Of a stretch of DNA of 64,000 bases, positions 33,894 through 42,452 are shown one piece after another. The stretch spans positions 1 through 64,000 of IMG/VR virus record IMGVR_UViG_3300018063_000012; one strand, 5' to 3'. Made by a program: the position numbers and the translations under genes. Under the pieces are notes generated by a model that saw only the letters and a program-made list of their open reading frames with translations, was not told where the DNA came from and did not search any database. Position 1 is the stretch's first letter, and each line of letters opens with the position of its first letter. Source of the stretch: a virus.

Positions 33894-34133
33894 ATGGCGA
33901 AAGCTAAAAGGTTAGCAGTAAGAAGGAAAGCCCGTAAAGCATATGAACGGGCAGTAAAGAAAAGTAAACCAGGTGGCGGTGCCAGATTCCGCACATTAGA
34001 GGCCTCTGCCGCTAAAGGTGGAGCTAGCAATCCAGCCGCTGTAGCTGCCACCGCAGGACGTATGAAATACGGTCGTGAAGGAATGGCCAGACTTAGCGCG
34101 ATGGGTAAACGCGGCGGGAAGCGGGGTAGATAG
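33894..34133 (+). CDS. Very basic Arg/Lys/Gly-rich protein, 79 aa
   Basis: ATG 33894 follows the strong site gaggagg. MAKAKRLAVRRKARKAYERA, a Gly/Ala middle (ASAAKGGASNPAAVAATAGR) and the tail GKRGGKRGR. It lacks the W-S/T-D/E-E-A-R tag of the tagged basic proteins but resembles them in size, charge and the RGGxR end. Likely capsid-interior or DNA-binding. Confidence 0.6.
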   Translation: MAKAKRLAVRRKARKAYERAVKKSKPGGGARFRTLEASAAKGGASNPAAVAATAGRMKYGREGMARLSAMGKRGGKRGR

Positions 34134-34526
34134 ATGGGAGTTAAAACGTCGTTGACAGGACAATTCCTTGTTATAGAACAAGTTACCCAGGGTCAGAATA
34201 AAGTCGCCAAACCATTTGATTTTAAACTAACAGAACAATCTAAGTATTTCAGCGTTAATGTCGCTCTGGATAGATTTACCTTAAATCAGGCTGTGAATCT
34301 GAATATGGGTGTTGCCACTAGTCTATACGTGAGCGCTAAGAAAGTTAGCGATGGGTCTAAACTTCCTATTCGTATAAATATTTCAGAAACAGCCGGGTCC
34401 GTTTCAGTTGTTGATAACGATATCAGAGCTTCCGTATTAATTCTTATGGAATGTGATGTAGTGAGTCTATCGTTAGATAACGATACGACTGATGACTGTG
34501 AGGTTGAGATAATTGCGGTCGGCTAA
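34134..34526 (+). CDS. Structural protein candidate, 130 aa
   Basis: Begins one base after the previous stop. Beta-rich with alternating hydrophobic residues (KYFSVNVALDRFTLNQAVNL, VSVVDNDIRASVLILMECDV). Size and position after head genes suggest a head decoration or capping protein. No family recognised. Confidence 0.5.
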   Translation: MGVKTSLTGQFLVIEQVTQGQNKVAKPFDFKLTEQSKYFSVNVALDRFTLNQAVNLNMGVATSLYVSAKKVSDGSKLPIRINISETAGSVSVVDNDIRASVLILMECDVVSLSLDNDTTDDCEVEIIAVG

Positions 34527-34532
34527 GATAAA

Positions 34533-34712
34533 GTGCCTGTAAGGTCTAAAGACCAGTGGAGATTTGTACTAAGTCAAAGGAGTAAAGGCGCGACTTGGGC
34601 GAAAATTCCCGACTGGAATCTAAAAGGTCGTTTTAAACGACTGCCGGAGAAAGTAAAAACAGGAAAGAGAACTAAGCGTGGAAAACAAAAGAATAAAGCA
34701 GGAAAACGATAG
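34533..34712 (+). CDS. Very basic protein, 59 aa, GTG start
   Basis: VPVRSKDQWRFVLSQRSKGA, then an extremely basic tail (KTGKRTKRGKQKNKAGKR). The P-x-R-S-x-x-Q-W-R-x opening is common in small phage proteins beside head genes. The ribosome site is weak, so expression is less certain. It overlaps the next gene by 35 bases. Confidence 0.5.
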   Translation: MPVRSKDQWRFVLSQRSKGATWAKIPDWNLKGRFKRLPEKVKTGKRTKRGKQKNKAGKR

Positions 34713-34938
34713 TTACGCCACGGAATGGGATGCTCTGCGTGCAGGGATGTTGGTCATCGCAAGAGAAGTTGAAGTAGATTCTGAAAAGGGTGATCCAGTA
34801 GAGCCGGGGGCTAAATTTGTAATAGAAAAAGTTCAATTTAAGACATATCCATTTCATAAATGGATTATACACTATTTGCCAGCAGTGGATAACTGGCCGT
34901 GTAAGAAATGCCAAGCAAGATTAGATAAGGAAAATTAA
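34678..34938 (+). CDS. Small protein, 86 aa, C-terminal CxxC
   Basis: GTG start after ggaaagaga. A beta-barrel-like middle (GDPVEPGAKFVIEKVQFK) and the ending WPCKKCQARLDKEN. The single CxxC could bind metal in a dimer. It overlaps the first glycosyltransferase by one base, so it is linked to that unit. Confidence 0.5.
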   Translation: MENKRIKQENDSYATEWDALRAGMLVIAREVEVDSEKGDPVEPGAKFVIEKVQFKTYPFHKWIIHYLPAVDNWPCKKCQARLDKEN

Positions 34939-35954
34939 TGAGAATCTTAATTGCTCACGGTTATGGAATGTCGTGGGATCCGGATTCACCACACGGCGGC
35001 GCTGAAGAATTTACTATACAACTTGCAACAAGATTAGTACAGTATAATGGGAACCAGGTTACTGTGGTTAGAAATCCACTCAATTTAGTTAATGTTCGGG
35101 CAGGCGTTTATTGGATTGGACCTGGTAGTTGGATAAAAACACAAGAGTACGATGTACTAATTTCTGTTAAAGATTTTGATGCTATTCGCCAAGTAAAAGC
35201 CACTAAGAAGATTTTAGTATATCCGCAATTTTTTGTAGCACCCTCCAACATAAATAAATTAGTTGACCTGCATTGTGTTATGACTGAAGCCCAGAAAGAT
35301 TTGCTTATGGGTAAGGGGATTGAAGAACATCGAATAGTTGTCACACCGAATTGCTATGATTCAGAAACATTAGATTATAACTATGGATTAGAACGAGATA
35401 CATATCAAGTAATGTTTGCCGGAGCTACAGTACTGAAAAAAGGTATTGATTTGCTCCTGATAGCCTGGAAGGAAATACTTGATTACGAACCTGAAGCTAA
35501 TTTAGTCATCGTTGGATCCGCGAGTCTCTGGGGACAAGCCAATAAGGAAATTGAAGGATATGGAGTTCACGAGTTACCAGAAAGAGTTACATATAAAGGA
35601 TTCATATCTAAAGACGATGTATTTACCACGATGTGGGAATCCGGAATGTTTGTGCATCCATCCATAAATGACTGCGCCCCAACTACTGTGATTGAGGCAC
35701 AGGCGGCAGGGTGTTATGTCGTGGCAAGCAGAGTAGGTGGAGTACCAGAATATATGGCAGGCGGCGCAATGTTTGAACCAGGGAATCTGTCCGAGTTAGT
35801 GAAATCATTAAAATTTTATTTCGCGAATATAGCTGTATGCCAAGAGAAGGCTAAACGAGGACAGAAGATAGTTGAAGAAATGTATCGTTGGAGAGATAGA
35901 ATATGGGATTGGAGTCAATTAATTCAAGTGCCGTATGAGAAACGAATTAAGTGA
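34938..35954 (+). CDS. Glycosyltransferase, GT-B fold (GT4-like)
   Basis: 338 residues. N-terminal RILIAHGYGMSWDPDSPHGG (acceptor side), and C-terminal sugar-nucleotide region MFAGATVLKKGIDLLLIAWK, VIVGSASLWGQ, YKGFISKDDVF, and FVHPSINDCAPTTVIEAQAA with the retaining-enzyme Glu in an EA-x-A-x-G context. Substrate unknown. First of an island of eight glycan-related genes placed between head genes and the protease. Confidence 0.85.
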   Translation: MRILIAHGYGMSWDPDSPHGGAEEFTIQLATRLVQYNGNQVTVVRNPLNLVNVRAGVYWIGPGSWIKTQEYDVLISVKDFDAIRQVKATKKILVYPQFFVAPSNINKLVDLHCVMTEAQKDLLMGKGIEEHRIVVTPNCYDSETLDYNYGLERDTYQVMFAGATVLKKGIDLLLIAWKEILDYEPEANLVIVGSASLWGQANKEIEGYGVHELPERVTYKGFISKDDVFTTMWESGMFVHPSINDCAPTTVIEAQAAGCYVVASRVGGVPEYMAGGAMFEPGNLSELVKSLKFYFANIAVCQEKAKRGQKIVEEMYRWRDRIWDWSQLIQVPYEKRIK

Positions 35955-35977
35955 ACGCACATATTTAGAAGGAGTGT

Positions 35978-36694
35978 ATGAACCAGACCATATGGGTTGA
36001 GCTATTGCTGGATAAAGATAATGAGAAGTTCCTTCAAGACTATCTAATGAATATAGTAGGATATGCCTTCGGGTTAGTATGTATCGGACATCGAATTACA
36101 CCAGCGGCACTGAAGATATTGAAACAGGCACCATTACCCGTCGTGTTACACGAGTATCGTGACGAATTTCATGAAGGATTGATGCGTAGTAAAGCTTTGG
36201 AGTTAGCTAAAGAACAGAAAGCTGACTATATTCTTATTCAAGATGCAGATGAACAGATGAGTGAACAATTTTGTAAAGAGATTGTAGAGTACCTTTCACA
36301 ACCAAATCCACCAAATTGTATTACTTGTCCTTGGGTAAACTTCTGGAATACTAAAAATAAAGTTCGAGTAGATGGATATTGGTTCCCTGAATGGCGGAGA
36401 CGTATTAAAGTTATGAAGACAGATAAGGTTTTGAGACGTCCAATGGGCAAAGTTCACTATGGGCCGGTCATAGAAGAAGGTAATAAATTTGACTCAAAGT
36501 GGTTTTGTAAACACTACGGGTATATGTATGAAATGGACAGAATACGGAAAAATGGTCGCTGGCAAGATTCTGGTATTAAGTTTTTCGCTGATTATTCTTA
36601 CCACGTTGGTGGCGTTCCCGTCCTTATGGACTGGATTGAAGAAGAAACATACGAAAACTTTTTATCACGAGCAAAGGCGACACTGAATGGATAA
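35978..36694 (+). CDS. GT2-like glycosyltransferase, 238 aa
   Basis: GT-A-type features: RSKALELAKEQKADYILIQD (nucleotide-binding helix) then DADEQM (metal-binding D-x-D) near residue 88, and a His-rich C-terminal region (FCKHYGYMYEMDRI). It lacks the typical N-terminal V-x-x-Y-N, starting IWVELLLDKDNEKFLQDYL. Ribosome site gaaggagtg. Overlaps the next gene by 8 bases. Confidence 0.7.
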   Translation: MNQTIWVELLLDKDNEKFLQDYLMNIVGYAFGLVCIGHRITPAALKILKQAPLPVVLHEYRDEFHEGLMRSKALELAKEQKADYILIQDADEQMSEQFCKEIVEYLSQPNPPNCITCPWVNFWNTKNKVRVDGYWFPEWRRRIKVMKTDKVLRRPMGKVHYGPVIEEGNKFDSKWFCKHYGYMYEMDRIRKNGRWQDSGIKFFADYSYHVGGVPVLMDWIEEETYENFLSRAKATLNG

Positions 36695-37628
36695 ACCATC
36701 CATTTTATTTTTAATAGATAATACTACTATCTATTCGCATGGTAAAATAATATCATGTGCGTTTACTCAATTAGGATATCGTACTCGAGTACTTGATTTT
36801 AATTCTAAATGGAGTATGATTGAGGATACAATTAAAACATTTAAGCCAGATGTAGTTTTTAGTATTGGTGTCCGGCATACGTGGATGAGTAAGCGGATAA
36901 AAGATACTGGATGTAAATTAGTATACTGGTATCCAGATGCGTATTTTATATTTGATAATAGAACCCGAGATGGAATTTTGGAAGTATTGACTAACTGTGA
37001 TAAATTTATTACTACAATGAGAGGACATGTAGAAGCGGCTAAAAATATTACTAATAAAGTAGTATGGATTCCAGCATTCTTCTCATATGATTACTATACA
37101 CTTACAGGTAATAGGCCAGACCATCCGGCGATTGATATTTGTTTTATAGGTAATAAGCATAGCGCCTCACCGCAACGAGCGCCGTATATGGAGACAATAC
37201 GTAAATTAATTCCCGCTAATATTTGGTGGATTGGACACGGGGGATGGTATAAACCCATCTTGAATGGTCCTAAGGTTGCCCAGATTTTACAAGAATCAAA
37301 GATAGGACTAAATTTTATATCCGGAGGTCCCTTGAATTGTGACTTACAACATTCAGTGAGAATTTTTACCGTAATGGGTTGTGGTGCAATGCTATTGACG
37401 GAACGTATTCCAAATATGGATGATTTGTTTATTGATGGGATCCATTTAGTGCAGTTCGATGGGGTGACTGATTTAGTGGATAAGTCTGTGTATTATTTAC
37501 ATAATACTGATGCACGAGAAAAAATAGCAAAAGTAGGACAGAAGTTAGTATTGCAGAAACATACATTGAAGAATAGACTAATTGAATTTGAAAAAGTTAT
37601 TAATGAGATAGTCTGTGTTAAAGCTTAA
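36687..37628 (+). CDS. CgeB-like glycosyltransferase, 313 aa
   Basis: GT-B protein of the CgeB/Glyco_trans_1_2 type: SILFLIDNTTIYSHGKIISC opening, KPDVVFSIG, LVYWYPDAYF, and the C-terminal KIGLNFISGGPLNCDLQHSV ... RIFTVMGCGAMLLTE with the characteristic R-x-F-x-x-x-G-C-G motif. Acceptor unknown. It overlaps the methyltransferase downstream. Confidence 0.8.
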   Translation: MDKPSILFLIDNTTIYSHGKIISCAFTQLGYRTRVLDFNSKWSMIEDTIKTFKPDVVFSIGVRHTWMSKRIKDTGCKLVYWYPDAYFIFDNRTRDGILEVLTNCDKFITTMRGHVEAAKNITNKVVWIPAFFSYDYYTLTGNRPDHPAIDICFIGNKHSASPQRAPYMETIRKLIPANIWWIGHGGWYKPILNGPKVAQILQESKIGLNFISGGPLNCDLQHSVRIFTVMGCGAMLLTERIPNMDDLFIDGIHLVQFDGVTDLVDKSVYYLHNTDAREKIAKVGQKLVLQKHTLKNRLIEFEKVINEIVCVKA

Positions 37629-38091
37629 TCTTGGATGCGGCAGTGAAGAGATATTATCCGGATACATCAATGTTGATATTCGACCAGTGCATACAGCAGT
37701 GAGAATAGATGATATTATTTATCTTTCAACCTTTGAATCTAATATAGTAGATGAAGTTCGGGCGAGCCATTGTATTGAGCATATTCCAGTTGAACATATT
37801 CAGACTGCAGTTAATAATTGGGCCCGAGTATTAAAACCAAGTGGGGTGCTATTTGTGTATTGCCCAGACGGCCATTTGATCGCCCAGGACTTAATAGACA
37901 GTAGAATTAATATTAGAGATTTTTCTTACTATATTTTTGGTGCCCAGACATATAATGAAAATTTGCATAGGGCCGCATTTGATTATGAGCGGTTAGTAGA
38001 TGTCGTCCAAAAAGCAGGATTAACTGTAATTGGTCCCGCGAAACGTCCTAAATGTTATAGATATGAACTCGGGATTCACTGCATAAAATGA
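37615..38091 (+). CDS. SAM-dependent methyltransferase, 158 aa
   Basis: GTG start. KLNLGCGSEEILSGYINVDI is motif I with its acidic partner; VDEVRASHCIEHIPVEHIQT and WARVLKPSGVLFVYCPDG complete a class I fold often found in glycan clusters (Methyltransf_11 / predicted SAM methyltransferase of capsule loci). Probably methylates a sugar added by the neighbouring enzymes. Confidence 0.82.
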   Translation: MLKLNLGCGSEEILSGYINVDIRPVHTAVRIDDIIYLSTFESNIVDEVRASHCIEHIPVEHIQTAVNNWARVLKPSGVLFVYCPDGHLIAQDLIDSRINIRDFSYYIFGAQTYNENLHRAAFDYERLVDVVQKAGLTVIGPAKRPKCYRYELGIHCIK

Positions 38092-39098
38092 AAGTTGGAA
38101 TTGTTGGCTACGCCAATACCAGCGGACTGGGACAGCTGATTTTTAATTTGAAAGAAATGATATCAGAAATTGCCGGGCAGTTTATTGTAAGTCATAAAGT
38201 GAAAGATAGAGAAGTGAATTACTATCCAGCCGAATATGATTATAGGTCCCCATATTCCTGTGCATTTCATTCGGATGACTTTATGACTTGGTTTAATTCA
38301 TTTAAACCCGGTGTAATAATTTTACTCGAGACCCCTTTTAATTGGGAGATTATTCCAATATTAAAAAAAGAAGGGTGTAAGATAGTATTTATGCCGATGC
38401 TTGATTCTGTACCTCTGTCGAGAATTACTCATAGTAGTTTAATCGATTGCTGGATTGTGTGTAATCAATGGTCTAAGGATTTACTTAATAATTTAGAAAA
38501 TGTTTTTTTAGTGGGAGCACCAATTAATACTAAAAAGTTTTACTATAAAACTCGAGGACTTGGCAGTGGATTATTATTACATCATGCCGGATATGCGGGT
38601 ACGCGCGGGCGTAAGGGAACACAGGAGATACTGACGGCATTTGAATATATGAAGAAAATGCCAGAATATAAAGACGTTCGATTAAAGTTGTATTCCCAAA
38701 CACCATTGAAGATTGATAATAAAGATATAGACTATCATATCGGAGACGAACCGAATCAAATAACAATGTTTGAAGAAGGAGATGTATTTTTAGCGCCATC
38801 AAAAAGAGAAGGGGTAGGAATGCATATTTTAGAAGCGATGGCATCTGGATTTCCAGTTTTAACGACTAATTATCCACCAATGAATGAGTATGTAAATTGT
38901 CCGAGACTGTTAGTTAATGCAAATATTACGATTAATAATATGAGTATAGATATTGCAGAATTATCAACTAAGATGGGGTCCGCCGCACTATCATCTTTGT
39001 CTCTAATTGGAGAATATAATCGAAAGAGGATTGAAAAGTTTTGGTCTTATGATGCTGTGAGACCTGTGTATAAAATGATACTGGAGAGCTTAGTTTAA
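38088..39098 (+). CDS. Glycosyltransferase, GT-B fold (GT4-like) 2
   Basis: 336 residues. KVGIVGYANTSGLGQLIFNL at the N-terminus; the C-terminal half has HHAGYAGTRGRKGTQEILTA, VRLKLYSQTPL, FEEGDVFLAPSKREGVGMHI and LEAMASGFPVLTTNYPPM, the E-x7-E region of retaining GT4 enzymes. ATGA overlap with the methyltransferase. Acceptor unknown. Confidence 0.85.
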   Translation: MKVGIVGYANTSGLGQLIFNLKEMISEIAGQFIVSHKVKDREVNYYPAEYDYRSPYSCAFHSDDFMTWFNSFKPGVIILLETPFNWEIIPILKKEGCKIVFMPMLDSVPLSRITHSSLIDCWIVCNQWSKDLLNNLENVFLVGAPINTKKFYYKTRGLGSGLLLHHAGYAGTRGRKGTQEILTAFEYMKKMPEYKDVRLKLYSQTPLKIDNKDIDYHIGDEPNQITMFEEGDVFLAPSKREGVGMHILEAMASGFPVLTTNYPPMNEYVNCPRLLVNANITINNMSIDIAELSTKMGSAALSSLSLIGEYNRKRIEKFWSYDAVRPVYKMILESLV

Positions 39099-39102
39099 TA
39101 AG

Positions 39103-39723
39103 ATGAAATTTGAAAAGTTGATATTACCATTTGCACCTGATGTATATTGGACTCGGGGATACTCTCACGCTATATCGAAACTTTCCGATAAGATTTCCTG
39201 TAGTGATTCGCAAGCAGAGTTACTATACAATCTGGCGTTACAATTACCTTTTCGTTCAGTGATAGTCGCACTGGGTATATGGACTGGAAAGTCGACTATT
39301 GCAATGGGAGAAGCTGCCAAAGAAAAAAGCCATCGCATATATGCAGTTGACCATTTTATGGGGAGTCCCTCTGATGAGACTAAAGACTTGTCCCAACAGA
39401 GAGATATTGCTTCCGAATTTCAGGCCAATGTTGATAAATTTGGACTAGGACATTGGATTAGTACTATTCATTTTCCCTTTAATGAACTACTCTCTTGTTG
39501 GACAATTCCGATTGATTTAATTTTTATCGATGGAGACCACGAGTATGCCAGTGTAAATAATGATATAAATGGATGGGCGGGATGGGTTAAAGTAGGCGGG
39601 ATAATAGCGGGACACGACTACGATATTCCGGGAGTAGAGCAAGCAGTTAAAGAAAGTTTCTCAGAGTTTACGGTAGAAGATAATATCTGGATTGCTAAAC
39701 GAGTGTATGACCAAAAGGTATGA
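39103..39723 (+). CDS. Class I methyltransferase, Methyltransf_24-like
   Basis: 206 residues. SVIVALGIWTGKSTIAMGEA is a SAM site of the E-x-G-x-x-x-G-x-S/T type with Ala-Leu for the usual acidic/Ile, IYAVDHFMGSP, LIFIDGDHEYASVNNDINGW and VGGIIAGHDYDIPGV. The D-G-D-H-x-Y motif is typical of Methyltransf_24 enzymes acting on glycans or rhamnosyl groups. It overlaps the next glycosyltransferase by 4 bases. Confidence 0.8.
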   Translation: MKFEKLILPFAPDVYWTRGYSHAISKLSDKISCSDSQAELLYNLALQLPFRSVIVALGIWTGKSTIAMGEAAKEKSHRIYAVDHFMGSPSDETKDLSQQRDIASEFQANVDKFGLGHWISTIHFPFNELLSCWTIPIDLIFIDGDHEYASVNNDINGWAGWVKVGGIIAGHDYDIPGVEQAVKESFSEFTVEDNIWIAKRVYDQKV

Positions 39724-40430
39724 TGTATAATTTTTCAGTAGTGATTCCAACATATAATAGACCACACACTTTACTTCGAGCGATAGGTTCGGTATTATCC
39801 TGCGATAAACCACCAGACTCCGAGATTGAAGTGATTGTAGTTAATGATGGCGGAAACTGGGTAGATATCGGAGGTATGACTAAAGGAAATGTAACTATTA
39901 TTAATTCCCTTTCTAATATTGGAATATCAGCCGCACGGAATGTTGGGGTGCAAGAAGCTAAACATTCGTGGATTTGTGTATTGGACGATGATGACTGGTA
40001 TCAACCAAACTATTTTAAGTTGTTAAAGAAAGCAATTATCGAACAAAGTGATAAAGAATTTTTCTATACAGCCTTCTGGGACTGGAACTGCGGAGATGAG
40101 ATATACTGTTATTTTAGACAAGCACAGTCCTTTCAGCCAGAGAAATTATCAAGAGCGATATATCGAAAGGATTTTATAGGCGCATCAACGATGAGTTTTA
40201 CTAAACATGCGTGGCAGAGCGTAGGCGGATTTGATGCGGACTTACGATGCAACGAAGATTGGGACTATAAGATTAAAATGTGTAAGATGTTCGGGGCTGG
40301 AATTGTAGAGACAGCAGTAGTGAATATTACTACTCATGAAAATGGGATATATAAACAGTGTGTGAAGTCTGGTCTGGCAAAGCAGACAGAGCGCATTGTG
40401 AAAGAAAGATATAAGGAATTGGCAGAATGA
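39720..40430 (+). CDS. GT2 family glycosyltransferase
   Basis: 236 residues. Canonical GT-A signatures: FSVVIPTYNRPHTLLRAIGS, IEVIVVNDGG, NIGISAARNVGVQEA and ICVLDDDDWY (D-x-D near residue 84), then GGFDADLRCNEDWDYKIKM (E-D catalytic region). Complete domain. It probably extends a glycan on a virion or host component. Confidence 0.88.
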   Translation: MMYNFSVVIPTYNRPHTLLRAIGSVLSCDKPPDSEIEVIVVNDGGNWVDIGGMTKGNVTIINSLSNIGISAARNVGVQEAKHSWICVLDDDDWYQPNYFKLLKKAIIEQSDKEFFYTAFWDWNCGDEIYCYFRQAQSFQPEKLSRAIYRKDFIGASTMSFTKHAWQSVGGFDADLRCNEDWDYKIKMCKMFGAGIVETAVVNITTHENGIYKQCVKSGLAKQTERIVKERYKELAE

Positions 40431-41176
40431 CTACGATTATAATATGTGTATTCGGTAGGTCAGAACTAACTCGAAAGTCCCTGCAATCACTGATTGATAA
40501 TACCGATGGATCCAGATATCGTCTGATTATAGTAGATAATGGTTCTGGTCCTCAGACACAACAAGTTTTACGAGACTTTCAAAACCGTATCAATTTATTG
40601 ATCCTGTCCAGCCAGAATCACGGGAAACCATATGCGTGGAATCTGGGATTCCAAGCGGCAGAGACTAATTGTATTTTTCATTCAATATCGCCATCCGAGA
40701 TTTATGTGTTTGCAGATAACGATGTCGACTACAAAAAAGATTGGCTAAATAAGATGGAGAGAGTATATGAAAGACTAAGACAGAGGAAAGAAAAAATTGG
40801 GATAATGTCAGGATTCGCATCACGGGGTGCCAAGATATTACGAGAAGAATTACTGCATTTTACTAAGGATGGACAGTCGTTGATTGATGATGCCAGCAAT
40901 ATACTGGCCCCAACGACTGATAGGATAGAGACTATAAAAGTGCAAATGGTAAAGTATCCGGCCGGATGTAACTTTATGATTGGCCGAGACATACTACTAA
41001 ATGAAGGACTGTTTAATACTGATAGACTAATTCGAGCCGTGGATACGGAGTATGCTAAATTCCTGACCTTGAAAGGGTATAGGCATTTTATAGTGCCAGG
41101 AATGGTTAATCATCTGGGAGAACATCAACGCACTTGGAAGATAGGTGCCCAGAATGAAGTGACTTTATATAACTGA
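40427..41176 (+). CDS. GT2 family glycosyltransferase 2
   Basis: 249 residues. TTIIICVFGRSELTRKSLQS, RLIIVDNGSG, NHGKPYAWNLGFQAAET and IYVFADNDVDYKKDWL (D-N-D in place of D-D-D), then YPAGCNFMIGRDILLNEGLF. Complete GT-A core. Last enzyme of the glycan island. Confidence 0.86.
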   Translation: MTTIIICVFGRSELTRKSLQSLIDNTDGSRYRLIIVDNGSGPQTQQVLRDFQNRINLLILSSQNHGKPYAWNLGFQAAETNCIFHSISPSEIYVFADNDVDYKKDWLNKMERVYERLRQRKEKIGIMSGFASRGAKILREELLHFTKDGQSLIDDASNILAPTTDRIETIKVQMVKYPAGCNFMIGRDILLNEGLFNTDRLIRAVDTEYAKFLTLKGYRHFIVPGMVNHLGEHQRTWKIGAQNEVTLYN

Positions 41177-41228
41177 AGATTCTCAAATAGACGATAACTT
41201 ATTGTATAAGAAAGGAATGGGGTAGAGT

Positions 41229-41408
41229 ATGGGTAAGACTTTTAAAGACCGTAAGGAGTTTAAGAAAAAAGTAAAACAAAAGGAGACTAACGAGAGGGAT
41301 AAAAAACCAAGCCGATTCGATTGGCGCAGAGTAGTATCTGATGAAGACAGTATAGATTTAGACGATGTTGACGATAACCAGATAAACGAAGGAGATTCAA
41401 ATGCATGA
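41229..41408 (+). CDS. Small bipolar-charge protein, 59 aa
   Basis: MGKTFKDRKEFKKKVKQKET is strongly basic, and the second half is strongly acidic (SDEDSIDLDDVDDNQINEGD). Ribosome site aaaggaatggggtagag upstream. Such charge-split peptides can be scaffold-like or nucleic-acid mimics; function unknown. Its end overlaps the next ATG. Confidence 0.5.
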   Translation: MGKTFKDRKEFKKKVKQKETNERDKKPSRFDWRRVVSDEDSIDLDDVDDNQINEGDSNA

Positions 41409-41604
41409 ACCGAAAGAACCAATCCAGAAATTAATAGTAGAGGAAGTGGGCGACTCAAATATGGAAAACCGTAAATTTAAGGTGCTCTCCTGCACTAACT
41501 ACTTTCCTCCTCAAGAGATATTCACATTGCAGGAACTGAAAGACATATTTTCTAATGGTGTCCAATTGCAGATGAAGTATAGGAATTCTAAAGGGCTGAT
41601 ATAA
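41401..41604 (+). CDS. Small protein, 67 aa
   Basis: MHEPKEPIQKLIVEEVGDSN, then a short alpha/beta stretch (FTLQELKDIFSNGVQLQMKY). Ribosome site gaaggag. ATG 41461 is an internal alternative. No family recognised. Confidence 0.5.
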   Translation: MHEPKEPIQKLIVEEVGDSNMENRKFKVLSCTNYFPPQEIFTLQELKDIFSNGVQLQMKYRNSKGLI

Positions 41605-41617
41605 GAACGGAGGCTGT

Positions 41618-42439
41618 ATGTTTAGAAAGTTAGCGAGAGTCATAGGACTATTTGCCTTGTTGTGCTTAGGGTGCGCGAATACATCCTGCGATACTTTTAA
41701 AGAACGGATAACGATGAAAAATCCGGATATTAAAAAAGTATACGTTGTTCACATCACGGGTAGAATATCAACAGAATGGATTCGTAGAGCAGACAGTGCT
41801 TTACGAATAGCTAATGGGGATCCCGTAATTTTCCATATTAACTCGCCGGGCGGCGGAGCATCAGAGAGCTTCCTGACAGAACACGGACTTTCACTGTTAA
41901 GGAAGAAGTATATGTCGCCAGTATATGTGTACTCAGATTACGGAATTTACTCCGGAGGATATCTAGCGGCACTTCCACTGGGCAAGATAGTTATCGCACC
42001 GGCCGGTGGGGTAGGATCCATTGGTGTAATTAGTGAGGTTGATATAATCGTAAAGTCAGATTCTATGCGGGGAATTAAACGTATTCTATTTCGTTCAGGT
42101 AAGATGAAATGGGTAGAAGCTGGGTATTATGAATTGACACCCGAACAGACTAAGTACCTACAGAGTATCGTCGATAATGTGTACTCAATGTTTATAGATA
42201 GGATTATTGTGAATCGTCACGACGCTGTCTTTAGAGCAGTGGCTAACAGATTACATAAACAACCATCAATTGCACAAGTAGACTCTGTATTACGAGTTGT
42301 TTGTGATGGACGGGAATACGCACCAACCCAAGCACTTGCACTTGGACTAATAGACGGGGTTGCATATTTTGACGAGTTGTTAGAAGTAGTCAAGTATGAG
42401 AATATAATTCCGAGTGCAATGGTAGTCGATATTTATTAG
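41618..42439 (+). CDS. Exported S49 (SppA/ClpP-fold) protease, probable lipoprotein
   Basis: 273 residues. Signal peptide MFRKLARVIGLFALLCLGC with a candidate lipobox Cys at 19. Protease core: FHINSPGGGASES (oxyanion strand), GIYSGGYLAALP with nucleophile Ser near 112, GGVGSIGV, and SGKMK offering the S49 catalytic Lys (162 or 164). Phage S49 enzymes are often prohead proteases, but those lack signal peptides, so an envelope role (exclusion, host lipoprotein or signal peptide processing) is more likely here. Confidence 0.78.
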   Translation: MFRKLARVIGLFALLCLGCANTSCDTFKERITMKNPDIKKVYVVHITGRISTEWIRRADSALRIANGDPVIFHINSPGGGASESFLTEHGLSLLRKKYMSPVYVYSDYGIYSGGYLAALPLGKIVIAPAGGVGSIGVISEVDIIVKSDSMRGIKRILFRSGKMKWVEAGYYELTPEQTKYLQSIVDNVYSMFIDRIIVNRHDAVFRAVANRLHKQPSIAQVDSVLRVVCDGREYAPTQALALGLIDGVAYFDELLEVVKYENIIPSAMVVDIY

Positions 42440-42452
42440 AAAGGGCGAGGAT

